Of a DNA stretch of 64,000 bases, positions 28,646 to 37,251 are shown in pieces. Made by a program: the position numbers and the translations under genes. Within the stretch, counting starts at the first letter, position 1. Every line of letters starts with the position of its first letter. The stretch comes from Novilysobacter_A longmucuonensis (GTDB taxonomy: Bacteria > Pseudomonadota > Gammaproteobacteria > Xanthomonadales > Xanthomonadaceae), in NCBI RefSeq assembly GCF_046600735.1, contig NZ_JBJMAW010000007.1:62001-126000 (forward strand), written 5' to 3'. The notes beneath the pieces are model-generated. The model saw nothing but the letters and a program-made list of their open reading frames with translations. It ran no database searches and was not told where the DNA came from.

Positions 28646-31600
28646 CTAGCTGCACGACCCGGTTTGCTCAAGGTCCGCCGGATCGTCGCTCTTGGCCCCA
28701 CCTTGCACCTGCGCGTCGCCGACCACGCGATTGCGGCCGGTGCGCTTGGCCTGGTACAGGTGGCGGTCGGCGCGGTTGATGATCTCGTCGTGCGACAGGT
28801 CGACCCGCGGGAACAACGTGCACACCCCGGCGCTGATGGTGACCTGCTTCATCGTGCTTGCGAACGCGTGCGGGATCGCCAGCGCCTCGATGTCGCCGCG
28901 CAACCGCTCGGCCACGCCCGCCGCGCCGGCCGCATCGGTGTCGGGCAGCAGGATCACGAACTCCTCGCCGCCGTAACGCGCGGCCAGGTCGCCAGTGCGG
29001 GCCGCGCCCTGCTGCAGGGCATCGGCAACCTGGCGCAGGCATTCGTCGCCCTTCTGGTGCCCGTAGTTGTCGTTGAAGCGCTTGAAGTCGTCGATGTCGA
29101 TCATCACCACCGACAACGGCCGGTCCTGCCGCGCCGCGCGGTTCCACTCCTCTGCGAGCTTGTCGTCGAAGGTGCGCCGGTTGGCGATGCCGGTCACCGA
29201 GTCCAGTGACGAGATCCGCTGCAGCAGCGCGTTGGCCGCGGCCAACTCGCGGGTGCGCTCCTCCACGGTCGCCGACAGCAGGCGCTCACGGGCACGCAGG
29301 CTTCGCATGCGCAGGCGGTACAGCGCCACCACCAGCAGCGACAACGCGCCCAGGCACAGCGCGTAGAACCACGCGGTGCGGTAGAACACCGGCGCCAGTC
29401 TGAAGCCCACCGCAGCGCCTTGTTCGTTCCAGACCCCATCGTTGTTGCTGGCGATCACCTCGAACCGGTAGCTGCCGGGCGGCACATTGGTGTAATAGGC
29501 GCTGCGGCGGGGTCCGGCATCCACCCAGCCGTTGTCGAAACCTTCGAGCCGATACCTGAAGCGCACCTGGTCCTGCGCCACCAGGCTTAGTGCGGTGTAG
29601 TGGAATTCGAAATTGCCGTCGCCGGGCGGCAGCTCGATCTCCACCGCAGGGTGCGCAGCCGGGCCTTGCCCGGACGCAAATTTGATCTGCCGGCCGTCGG
29701 CCAACACCTGTTCGATGTGGACCGGCGGGGCCAACGGGTTGGTTGGAATCGACGCGGGATCGACCGCCACCACTCCGGCGTCACTGGCGAACCACAGTCG
29801 CCCGTCGGTGGCCCGCCACCCGGCCGGTTGCGAGCCGCCGTTGAATCCGCCGCGCAGCCCGTCGGCCTCGTCGTAGGCAGTGCTCGCGATGCGGTCGATG
29901 CGGCCGCCGGCGAACGCATCCAGCTGCGCCTTCGCCACGCGCAGCAATTGGCTCGGATGGCTCAGCCACAGGTCGCGGCCGTCATCGAGGATCTGGTACA
30001 CGGCCGCCTTGTCCAGCCCGCCTGGGCGGGCGAACGAAAACAACCGCCCGTCGCGGTAGCGGCTCAGCCCGCCATCCTTGCTGCCGATCCAGACCGTGCC
30101 CTGCGCATCCTCGTGCAGCGCATAGACGAAGTCGCCGGCCAGGCCGTCCGCGACCGTCCAGGTGGTGAGCTCGCCGTCGGCGATGCGCACCAGTCCGGCG
30201 CCGTTGGTACCGACCCACAGGGCGCCATCGCGGCCCGGCAGCAGGCTGCGTACGCCGTGGCCGATTGCCTCGTGGTCGGCTGCGACCGGGCTGAAGCGGC
30301 CGTCCGTCAGCCGTCTCAGGCCTTCGGAGCTGCCGACCCAGGCGCCGCCCTCGCGGTCCTCGGCAATGGCATATACCAGCCCGCGGATGCCCTGCTCCGG
30401 GCCGAAGGTCTCGAACACACCGTCGCGCCAGAGGCTCACGCCGGCGCCGATCGTGCCGACCCACAGGCCGTCATCGTGGCCACCCACGCCACGGCCGGCC
30501 AGCGACACGGCGTTGTCGCTGGCCAGTCCGTCGTCGGCCCGCAACGCGCTGAAGCGGCCGTCGCGAAACCGGTTCAGGCCGCCGCCTTCGGTGGCGATCC
30601 ACAGGTCCTGGTCGGCATCCTCGTACACCCCGTAGACTCGATCGTGCGACAGGCCCTCGGCGGTGGAGTAGTGGGTCAGCTTTCCGTTGTGGAACCGCTC
30701 CAGGCCGCCGGCGGTGCCGACCCAGAGGTTGCCTTCGCGGTCCTGCAACAGCGCCAGCACCAGGTCGTCGGTGAGCCCCTGCGGCCGGGCGAAGGTGCTG
30801 AAGTGCCGGTCGTGCAGGCGCATCAGTCCACCGTCGTAAGTCGCGATCCAAAGGCTGCCACTGCTGTCCCTCAGCAGGCTCACAAGCCGGTCGTGGCCGC
30901 TGCCGTTGCCGGCGAGGTACCGCGAGAAACGCCCCTCGCTCAGACGCGCCAGGCCGCCGCCGTAGGTCGCGGCCCAGATCGTGCCGTCGTCGTCCTGATG
31001 CAAATCGAGGACCAGGTCGCTGCCGAGCCCGTCCTCGGCGCGGTAGGTGGTGAATTCGCCGTCGCGCAGGCGGCTCAGTCCGCCGCCGTAGGTGCCGATC
31101 CAGACCGTGCCGTCGCGGTCCTCGATCACCGGGAATACCCGGTCCCCGGCCAGGCCGTCCTCGGTGGTGTAGCTGGTGAAGGTCCCGTCCTGGAGCCGCG
31201 ACACCCCGCCGCCGGTACCGATCCACAACGCGCCGTCTCGCACCTCCGAGATCGCGTAGACGATGTCGTGGACCAGCCCGTCAGCGGTGGTGTAGCGCGT
31301 GAACTGCCCGTCGCGCAGTCGGGTCAGGCCGCCGCCGTAGGTGCCGATCCACAGGCTTCCCTCGCGATCCACGTGCAGCGCGCGGATGTCGTCGTTGCCG
31401 ATCTGCGGATGGTCGCTGGACTGGAATCGGGTGAACCGGACCCCGTCGAAGCGGGCCAGCCCCGCACCGGTTCCGAGCCACAGATAGCCGTCCGGGGTCT
31501 GAGCGATCGCGGCGACGCGGCGGTCGGGCAGGCCTTGCTTGGTGTCCCAGACGTCGTGGACCAGCTGGGTGATCGCCTTGTCCGGATCCAGCGTCACCGC

Positions 31601-31774
31601 GGGCACGGTGGGGCGGGCGGCGGCGGGTGCGGCGCTTACCAGCAGGCCGGCGGCCAGCAGCAAGCCGGCCGCCACGCGCGCCCAGCCTGCGCCCGCTGGC
31701 CGCGCCCGGATGCCGCGCGGCGAGCCAGCACCTCGTGCTGCACGAGCGGCGTTGATGGAATCTGGTGGCTGCAA
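28646..31774 (-). CDS. Periplasmic propeller-sensor diguanylate cyclase (Reg_prop, Y_Y_Y, GGDEF)
   Basis: The product has 1042 residues. An Arg-rich start and a hydrophobic signal (GLLLAAGLLVSAAPAAA) lead to about 12-13 repeats of the type W.GT.GGL.R..DG.FT.Y...DGL (residues about 75-700), a two-bladed-propeller sensor. A Y_Y_Y domain follows (about 735-795), one membrane helix (about 801-820), a short coiled segment and a GGDEF domain. GGEEF (near 936) is intact, and an RTGD inhibitory site precedes it at the correct distance. It is predicted to sense a periplasmic or envelope signal and make cyclic-di-GMP. The sensor is the kind usually fused to hybrid histidine kinases; here there is no kinase. 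The start is TTG at 31774 with GGGGGA 6 nt upstream. Confidence 0.9.
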   Translation of the reverse strand: MQPPDSINAARAARGAGSPRGIRARPAGAGWARVAAGLLLAAGLLVSAAPAAARPTVPAVTLDPDKAITQLVHDVWDTKQGLPDRRVAAIAQTPDGYLWLGTGAGLARFDGVRFTRFQSSDHPQIGNDDIRALHVDREGSLWIGTYGGGLTRLRDGQFTRYTTADGLVHDIVYAISEVRDGALWIGTGGGVSRLQDGTFTSYTTEDGLAGDRVFPVIEDRDGTVWIGTYGGGLSRLRDGEFTTYRAEDGLGSDLVLDLHQDDDGTIWAATYGGGLARLSEGRFSRYLAGNGSGHDRLVSLLRDSSGSLWIATYDGGLMRLHDRHFSTFARPQGLTDDLVLALLQDREGNLWVGTAGGLERFHNGKLTHYSTAEGLSHDRVYGVYEDADQDLWIATEGGGLNRFRDGRFSALRADDGLASDNAVSLAGRGVGGHDDGLWVGTIGAGVSLWRDGVFETFGPEQGIRGLVYAIAEDREGGAWVGSSEGLRRLTDGRFSPVAADHEAIGHGVRSLLPGRDGALWVGTNGAGLVRIADGELTTWTVADGLAGDFVYALHEDAQGTVWIGSKDGGLSRYRDGRLFSFARPGGLDKAAVYQILDDGRDLWLSHPSQLLRVAKAQLDAFAGGRIDRIASTAYDEADGLRGGFNGGSQPAGWRATDGRLWFASDAGVVAVDPASIPTNPLAPPVHIEQVLADGRQIKFASGQGPAAHPAVEIELPPGDGNFEFHYTALSLVAQDQVRFRYRLEGFDNGWVDAGPRRSAYYTNVPPGSYRFEVIASNNDGVWNEQGAAVGFRLAPVFYRTAWFYALCLGALSLLVVALYRLRMRSLRARERLLSATVEERTRELAAANALLQRISSLDSVTGIANRRTFDDKLAEEWNRAARQDRPLSVVMIDIDDFKRFNDNYGHQKGDECLRQVADALQQGAARTGDLAARYGGEEFVILLPDTDAAGAAGVAERLRGDIEALAIPHAFASTMKQVTISAGVCTLFPRVDLSHDEIINRADRHLYQAKRTGRNRVVGDAQVQGGAKSDDPADLEQTGSCS

Positions 31775-31839
31775 ATCGGTTCCCCCGGGGCATATTACGG
31801 CGTCCGGCAGGAATCCTTGAGCGTGGTCGCGCCAGCCGG

Positions 31840-32907
31840 TCAGCTGCCGCGGGTCGCTCCGGCGTCGCCGTCGGCACGTGCGAATACGATTACGTGTTCC
31901 AGGTCCAGCCGGATGCCGATGCGCTGGCCGATAGCGTGGTCGTGGTGCGAGGGCACCAGCGACTGCACCAGGTGGCCGCTGTCGAGGCGCAGCGTGTACA
32001 GGAACTGGGCGCCGCGGAAATGGCGGTGCACGATCTGCGCCTGCACCGGCGCATCGTCGTCGTGGATCACGTCGTCGGGGCGCAGCAACACTTCAACCTG
32101 CGAACCCAGCGCCTCCGCCAGGTTGCGTGCGGTGGCCTCGCCGAACGCGGTGGCGATGCGGCCCTCGCCGAGGATGTTGGCCGGCAGGAACGCGCCCTCG
32201 CCGACGAAATCGGCGACGAAGCGGCTCGCCGGGCGGTGGTAGAGGTCATAGGCGCGGGCCCATTGCTGCAGCCGGCCGTCGCCGATCACGCCGATGCGGT
32301 CGGCCATCGCGAACGCTTCGATCTGCGAGTGGGTGACCAGCAGAGCGCCGACGCCGGCGTGCTTGAGCGCGGCCCGCACGTCGAGCGCCAGGCGCTCGCG
32401 CAGGTCCGGGTCGAGGCTGGAGAACGGCTCGTCGAGCAGCACCAGTCGCGGCTGCGGCGCCAGCGCGCGGGCCAGGGCGACGCGCTGCTGCTGACCGCCG
32501 GACAGCTCGTGTGGATGTCGTTGCGCGGTATCGGCCAGCCCGACCAGTTCCAGCATCTCGCGGGCGCGTGCATCGGCCTGCCTGCGCGGCTGGCGGAACA
32601 GGCCGAAGCGCACGTTGTCCAGAACGCTCAGGTGCGGCAACAACGCGTGGTCCTGGAACACCATGCCGATCTGGCGCCGCTCTGGTGACACCTGCACGCC
32701 GTCGCCGGTGAGCACCTGGCCGTCGGCACGGATGCTGCCGCGCTGCAGCGGCTCGAAGCCGGCGATTGCGCGCAGCAGGGTGGTCTTGCCGGCGGCCGAG
32801 GGGCCCAGCAGGCAGCCGATGTCGCCGCCCTCCAGGGTGAAGGACACGCCCTCGAGCACCGTGCGCGGGCCGTAGCCGACCGCCGCGTTGTCCACCTCAA
32901 GCCGCAT
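31840..32907 (-). CDS. fbpC: Ferric-iron ABC transporter ATP-binding protein
   Basis: The product has 355 residues. The ATPase domain has Walker A GPSAAGKTT, signature LSGGQQQRVALARA, Walker B LVLLDEPFSSLD and the switch His in VTHSQ. A C-terminal regulatory TOBE-like region of about 110 residues follows. It powers the importer formed with the permease and binding protein upstream. The ATG at 32907 overlaps the permease end by 11 bp; an earlier in-frame start at 32925 is possible. It is the third gene of the operon. Substrate assignment rests on the operon and the Fur-box-like site. Confidence 0.88.
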   Translation of the reverse strand: MRLEVDNAAVGYGPRTVLEGVSFTLEGGDIGCLLGPSAAGKTTLLRAIAGFEPLQRGSIRADGQVLTGDGVQVSPERRQIGMVFQDHALLPHLSVLDNVRFGLFRQPRRQADARAREMLELVGLADTAQRHPHELSGGQQQRVALARALAPQPRLVLLDEPFSSLDPDLRERLALDVRAALKHAGVGALLVTHSQIEAFAMADRIGVIGDGRLQQWARAYDLYHRPASRFVADFVGEGAFLPANILGEGRIATAFGEATARNLAEALGSQVEVLLRPDDVIHDDDAPVQAQIVHRHFRGAQFLYTLRLDSGHLVQSLVPSHHDHAIGQRIGIRLDLEHVIVFARADGDAGATRGS

Positions 32908-34552
32908 TGCGCCCCCGCTTTTCAACAGACGTGTGTCGGGTCAACAGGATCACCGGCACCACCCCGGCCAGCACGATCGCCAGCGCCGGCAACGCCGCGC
33001 GCGCGTACTCGCCCTCGTTGGTCAATTCGAACACGCGCGTGGCCAGTGTGTCCCAGCCGAACGGGCGCATCATCAGGGTGATCGGCATCTCCTTCATCAC
33101 ATCGACGAACACCAGCAGCGCGGCGGTGGCGAAACTGCCGCGCAGCAGCGGCCAGTGCACCAGCCGTAATTGCCGGGTGCCGGTCACGCCGAGGCCGCGC
33201 GTGGCCTCGAGCAGGCTCGGCTTGATCCGCAACAATCCTCCAGAAACCGGCGCGTGCGCCACCGCCATGAAGCGGATGCCGTAGGCGACCAGCAACAGCA
33301 GCAGCCCGCCTTCGAGCACCAGGTCCCAGCCATGCGTGTCCGCCAGCCAGGTGGAGAACTGGGCGACCGGCACGTACAGGCCGATCGCCAGCAGCGCGCC
33401 CGGCAGGCCGTAGCCGAACGTCGCCAGCCGCGCGGTCGCAGTGGTCGCCAGGCCGGGGCGCTCGCGTGCGGCCATCGCGATCACGAACGCCGCCGCCGTC
33501 ACCAGCAACGCCGCAATCGACGCGAGGGTCAGCGCGTTGGTCACGGTCTGGAGATAACGCGCATCCAGGTCGGCCAGGTGCGCGAGCGCATTCCACAGCA
33601 GGCGCGACAGCGGCAGCAACAGCGCCAGTGCCAGCACCAGCGTGCAGAAGCCGGTCGCCAGCCAGGCGCGCCGGCCCAGCGGCATGCGCAGCGGATTGCG
33701 GTGGCCGAGCGCGGCGAAGGATCGACGCTTGCGCGTGGTCGCCTCGATCGCGACCAGCGCCATCACCACCAGCAGCATCACCGCGGCTATCTGCAGTGCG
33801 GTATCGGTCGAGAACAGCGCGAACCACGCCTTGTAGATCGCGGTGGTGAAGGTGTCGTAGTTGAACGCCGCCACGGTGCCGAAGTCGGCCATCGTCTCCA
33901 TCAGCACCAGCAGCGTGCCGCCGGCGATCCACGGCCGGGCCATCGGCAGGCTGGCGCGGGCGAATGCGCGCCACGGGCCCATGCCGAGCGCACGTGCAGC
34001 CTCCAGCGCACGGGCGCCCTGGCTGGCGAACGCCTCGCGCGCGACCAGGTACACGTACGGGTACAGCGCCAGCGTCATCACCGCGATCAGCCCGCCGCGC
34101 GAGCGGATTTCCGGCAGCGCCGGCGCACCGACATCGCGCAGCCAGCTGGCGACGGGTCCGGCGTAGTCGAGCAGGTCGATGAAGACCACCGCCAGCACGT
34201 AACCCGGCAGGGCCAGCGGCAGCACCAGCAGCCATGCGAATGCTCGCCGGCCCGGGAACTCGCACAGTGCGATCAACGCCGCCAGCGCGGTGCCGAGCAC
34301 CGAGGTGCCGATGCCGACGCCGAGCAGCAGCCACAGCGTATTGCCGCCGACGTGCGGCAATACGTAATCGGTGAGGTGGGCGAGGGTGGCGGCGTCCGGC
34401 CGGGTCAGCGACCCGAGCGTCGCCAGCAGCGGCACCAGGCTGGGCAGCGACAACGCGACCGCGAGCCATACCCACGGCGAGGCCGAAGCGCGCCGTGGGC
34501 GGGCGGGCAGCACCCGCAATACCGCGGGAGCGGGCTCAGCGGTAGCCGGCAC
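32897..34552 (-). CDS. fbpB: Ferric-iron ABC transporter permease (two fused permease halves)
   Basis: The product has 551 residues and about 12 membrane segments, made of two tandem permease domains typical of FbpB/SfuB. Each half has an EAA-type loop: EAARALGMGPWRAFARASLPM in the first and EATRGLGVTGTRQLRLVHWPL in the second, which contact the ATPase. It forms the ferric-ion channel through the inner membrane. The GTG start overlaps the binding-protein gene by 17 bp, and its own end overlaps the ATPase gene, so the three are tightly coupled. Confidence 0.9.
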   Translation of the reverse strand: MPATAEPAPAVLRVLPARPRRASASPWVWLAVALSLPSLVPLLATLGSLTRPDAATLAHLTDYVLPHVGGNTLWLLLGVGIGTSVLGTALAALIALCEFPGRRAFAWLLVLPLALPGYVLAVVFIDLLDYAGPVASWLRDVGAPALPEIRSRGGLIAVMTLALYPYVYLVAREAFASQGARALEAARALGMGPWRAFARASLPMARPWIAGGTLLVLMETMADFGTVAAFNYDTFTTAIYKAWFALFSTDTALQIAAVMLLVVMALVAIEATTRKRRSFAALGHRNPLRMPLGRRAWLATGFCTLVLALALLLPLSRLLWNALAHLADLDARYLQTVTNALTLASIAALLVTAAAFVIAMAARERPGLATTATARLATFGYGLPGALLAIGLYVPVAQFSTWLADTHGWDLVLEGGLLLLLVAYGIRFMAVAHAPVSGGLLRIKPSLLEATRGLGVTGTRQLRLVHWPLLRGSFATAALLVFVDVMKEMPITLMMRPFGWDTLATRVFELTNEGEYARAALPALAIVLAGVVPVILLTRHTSVEKRGRNAA

Positions 34553-35600
34553 GGTCCATCAGCTTGACCGCCTCGGCCTGCAGGCGGCCGGCTTCGGACA
34601 CGTTGATCAGGTCCTGGCGATACTCGCCCCAGCCTTCGACCAGCGGCGCCGCGTCGATCCGCGGGTTGGCCGGGAACTCCATGTTCTCGTTGGCGTACAG
34701 GCCCTGGGCCTCGCCGGAGGACAGCCACTCGATGAACGCTTGCGCGCCTTGTGCATTGTCGGCATGCGCGGTCACGCCGGCGCCGGACACGTTGACGTGC
34801 GCGCCGCGCCCGCCATCGCCCTGGTTGGGCCAGAACGGCGCCACCGACAGCTCCGGGTTGTCGCGCAGCGCACGGCCGAGGTAATAGCTGTTGACGATGC
34901 CGACCGCGCAGCGCCCGGCGTCGATCGCCTCGATCACCGCGGTGTCGTTGGCGAACGGCGGCGCGGCGAGGTTGGCGACCCAGCCCTGGACCACTTCCTC
35001 GGTGCGCTCGGCACCGAGCGTGGAGATCATGGTCGCGACCAGGCTCTGGTTGTAGACCGAGTTGCTGGTGCGCAGGCACAGCTTGCCGTTCCACTTCGGA
35101 TCGGCCAGGTCCTCGTAGGTCGACAGCTCCGAGGCCGGGGTCGCCTCCGGATCGTGGACCAGCGTGCGCGAGCGGACCGACAGGCCGAACCAGCGGTTCT
35201 CCGGGTCGCGCAGGTTCTGCGGGATGTTGGTCTGCAGCGCCGCCGAATCGATCGGCTGCAGCAGGCCCAGATTGGCCGCCTGCCACAGGTTGCCGGCATC
35301 GACGGTGATGAGCACGTCGGCCGGGGTGCGGCTGCCTTCGGCCTGCAGCCGCTCCATCAGCGGCGGCGCCTTGTCGGTCAGGTACTCGATCTGGACCCCG
35401 GTCTTCTCGGTGTAGCGATCGAACAGCGGCTTGACCAGTTGCTCGTTGCGCGAGGTGTAGACGACCAGCTCCTGCGGCGCGGCGCCATCGGACGCTGGGG
35501 CGGCGCCCTGCGCCTGCTGGCTGGAGTCCTGGCTGGAGTTCTGGCTAGAACAGGCGGCGAGGCCGATCAGCACAGCGCTGGACAGCAGTAGGGTTCGCAC
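34536..35600 (-). CDS. fbpA: Ferric-iron ABC transporter substrate-binding lipoprotein
   Basis: The product has 354 residues. Starting at GTG 35600, it has a lipoprotein signal (VRTLLLSSAVLIGLAAC, lipidated Cys17), a Gln/Ser-rich linker, and then an FbpA/FutA-type binding protein beginning ELVVYTSRNEQLVKPL. The tandem tyrosines in NSYYLGRAL match the iron-coordinating YY motif of the family. It delivers ferric ion to the permease. The longer frame to 35678 would run through the Fur-box-like site, so the GTG with a GAGGTG site is preferred. It is the first gene of the operon. Confidence 0.9.
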   Translation of the reverse strand: MRTLLLSSAVLIGLAACSSQNSSQDSSQQAQGAAPASDGAAPQELVVYTSRNEQLVKPLFDRYTEKTGVQIEYLTDKAPPLMERLQAEGSRTPADVLITVDAGNLWQAANLGLLQPIDSAALQTNIPQNLRDPENRWFGLSVRSRTLVHDPEATPASELSTYEDLADPKWNGKLCLRTSNSVYNQSLVATMISTLGAERTEEVVQGWVANLAAPPFANDTAVIEAIDAGRCAVGIVNSYYLGRALRDNPELSVAPFWPNQGDGGRGAHVNVSGAGVTAHADNAQGAQAFIEWLSSGEAQGLYANENMEFPANPRIDAAPLVEGWGEYRQDLINVSEAGRLQAEAVKLMDRAGYR

Positions 35601-35623
35601 GGGAAACACCTCGGGCAAGTGGC

Positions 35624-35643
35624 AAATGAGAATCACTATTATC
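35624..35643 (-). promoter_or_regulatory. Fur-box-like operator upstream of fbpA
   Basis: AAATGAGAATCACTATTATC closely matches the Fur consensus: TGAGAAT-C-ACTATTA fits the 7-1-7 pattern at most positions, and the flanks continue the inverted repeat. It lies 24 bp before the fbpA start, so iron-bound Fur would block transcription of fbpABC. Confidence 0.8.
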
Positions 35644-35759
35644 CACGACTGGGCTAGGTAGCGGTAGCCGGGGGCCATGCCTGTCTACAAGTTACCGCCG
35701 AGCAGAAGCAAATCCCCTGTGTCCCCGTTTTTTCAAAGGGGGAGAAAGCTCGCTCGCCG

Positions 35760-36200
35760 TCAGCGCTCTGTGACCTCCAGCAACTCCACCTCGAACACCA
35801 GCGACCCGTTCGGCGGGATCACGCCGCCGGCGCCCTTGCGGCCGTAGCCGTACTCCGCCGGGATCATCAGCACTCGCTTGCCGCCCACGCGCATCCCGGC
35901 AACGCCCTCGTCCCAACCGCGGATCACGCGTCGGGCGCCGAGCAGGAAGGTGAAAGGCTCGTTGCGATCGACCGAACTGTCGAATTTTTCACCGCGCTGG
36001 TCGGCGGCGTTCTCGTCATAGTTCCAGCCGGTGTAGTGCACGGTCACGTCCTGGCCGGGCCTGGCGACGGCGCCGCTGCCGATGCGGGTGTCTATGTGGT
36101 GCAGCTCGGCGATGCGGCCGCCTGGTGGCGGGCCGGGGTCGGCGCAGGCGGTGAGCAGGCCCAACAGCCCGCAGAGGGCGAAAAGCGACAAACGCGACAT
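35760..36200 (-). CDS. FKBP-type peptidyl-prolyl isomerase lipoprotein
   Basis: The product has 146 residues. The signal MSRLSLFALCGLLGLLTAC ends in a lipobox with Cys19. A single FKBP domain follows with VTVHYTGW, FDSSVDRNEPFTFLLG, VIRGWDEGVAGM and GGKRVLMIPAEYGYG, which are the active-site pocket residues. It catalyses cis-trans isomerisation of prolyl bonds, probably at the periplasmic face of a membrane. It is monocistronic. A CCCCGTTTTTTCAAAGGGGGAG repeat lies just after its stop (about 35710-35745). Confidence 0.93.
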   Translation of the reverse strand: MSRLSLFALCGLLGLLTACADPGPPPGGRIAELHHIDTRIGSGAVARPGQDVTVHYTGWNYDENAADQRGEKFDSSVDRNEPFTFLLGARRVIRGWDEGVAGMRVGGKRVLMIPAEYGYGRKGAGGVIPPNGSLVFEVELLEVTER

Positions 36201-36362
36201 GGCCGGCGCACTCTCGAGAAAGCGGGAGCGTCAGGTTAGCGCAGGCCCTGCGCAACCACCGGTGTTGGCCGCTCACCAGGGACGCAGCCGTGCGGCGGTT
36301 TTCGCGCACGTCAGGAGCCAGTGGCATAAGCTCGAGCGGTGGTGTTTCCGGAGAGGCGGCGC

Positions 36363-36515
36363 ATGAGCTGGTTGGGCATCCTGATCGTGGTGGTGGTGGG
36401 ATATCTCGCGCTGAAGGCCGCCGGCCTGGTGTTGAAGCTGGTGTTATGGGGCGTGGTGCTGCTGGGCTTGTATCTGGTGCTCGCGGCGCTGCTCGGGCTG
36501 CCGGCGCCGTTCTAA
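36363..36515 (+). CDS. Small membrane protein, 50 residues
   Basis: The reading frame MSWLGILIVVVVGYLALKAA continues to GLPAPF. It is almost wholly hydrophobic and can form one or two membrane helices (about residues 3-24 and 26-46) with two lysines between. A clear GGAGAGG site precedes the ATG by 7 nt. I do not recognise the family. Coding potential is supported by the ribosome-binding site and the amphipathic pattern only. It lies between the divergent FKBP gene and a PNPOx-type gene on the same strand. Confidence 0.6.
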   Translation: MSWLGILIVVVVGYLALKAAGLVLKLVLWGVVLLGLYLVLAALLGLPAPF

Positions 36516-36646
36516 CGCGGCGGCGAGCGGTGGCCACCGTGTCGTTCACCCGCTTTTGCCTGCCGGCGCGGTTAGATCGTGGGCCACCGGGCGCACGACC
36601 CAGCGCCTCGCCGACGCAGCTCTCGCAAAGAGAGACGGAGAACGCC

Positions 36647-37144
36647 ATGAACGACCGCGCCGCCAACATCAGGCATCTGGCCGAACTGATCCGCGATGTC
36701 GATATCGCGATGCTGACCACCGTCGCGCCCGATGGCCGGCTGGTCAGCCGCCCGCTGGGCACACAGGACGTCGAGTTCGACGGCGACCTGTGGTTTGCCA
36801 GCGAGTACGACAGCGGCAAGGCCGCCGAGATCGAGGCCAATCCCCACGTCAATGTCGCCTACGCCTCCAAGGGCAAGAACAGCTACGTCTCCGTCGCCGG
36901 TCGCGCCTCGCTGGTGCGCGACCGCGACAGGATCGAGCAGCTGTGGTCGCCGGCGATGAAGCTGTTCTTTCCCAACGGCAAGGACGACCCGAACCTGTGC
37001 CTGATCCGGGTCGAGGCCGAGAGCGCCGAGTACTGGGACGGGCCCGGCACGGCCATGGGCAAGGCCCTGTACTTCGCGCTGACCGCGGTGACCAACAACC
37101 CGGGCAGCCTGTCGGAGAACGAGCGCATGGACCTGCGGCACTGA
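36647..37144 (+). CDS. Pyridoxamine 5'-phosphate oxidase family protein (general stress protein 26 type)
   Basis: The product has 165 residues. It is a split-barrel flavin-binding fold: IAMLTTVAPDGRLVSRPL, then LWFASEYDSGKAAEIEANP, VNVAYASKGKNSYVSVAG and LWSPAMKLFFPNGKDDP, a pattern of the stress-protein 26 group. These bind FMN or F420-like cofactors; the reaction is unknown. The ATG at 36647 has ACGGAG upstream. The frame continues 5' of it but without homology-like sequence. A REP pair follows. Confidence 0.85.
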   Translation: MNDRAANIRHLAELIRDVDIAMLTTVAPDGRLVSRPLGTQDVEFDGDLWFASEYDSGKAAEIEANPHVNVAYASKGKNSYVSVAGRASLVRDRDRIEQLWSPAMKLFFPNGKDDPNLCLIRVEAESAEYWDGPGTAMGKALYFALTAVTNNPGSLSENERMDLRH

Positions 37145-37158
37145 GGCCGCGGAGGCCC

Positions 37159-37233
37159 TGTCGGAGCGGCTTCAGCCGCGATCGAATGCATGGCCGATGT
37201 CCGGCTCCGGATCGCGGCTGAAGCCGCTCCTAC
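37159..37233. repeat. Paired REP element (family A)
   Basis: A 75-bp pair between convergent genes. The left foot reads GTCG instead of GTAG, and the right half is perfect. Confidence 0.88.
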
Positions 37234-37251
37234 GAACGTGGGGCTACCGCG

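Noticed and set aside
29600..32242. 880-codon plus-strand frame opposite the propeller cyclase
   Set aside because: Its apparent repeats are the antisense of the propeller repeats, so it is not an independent gene.
35601..35678. Longer N-terminus for the iron-binding protein
   Set aside because: It would translate through the Fur-box-like site and bury the lipoprotein signal inside the protein.
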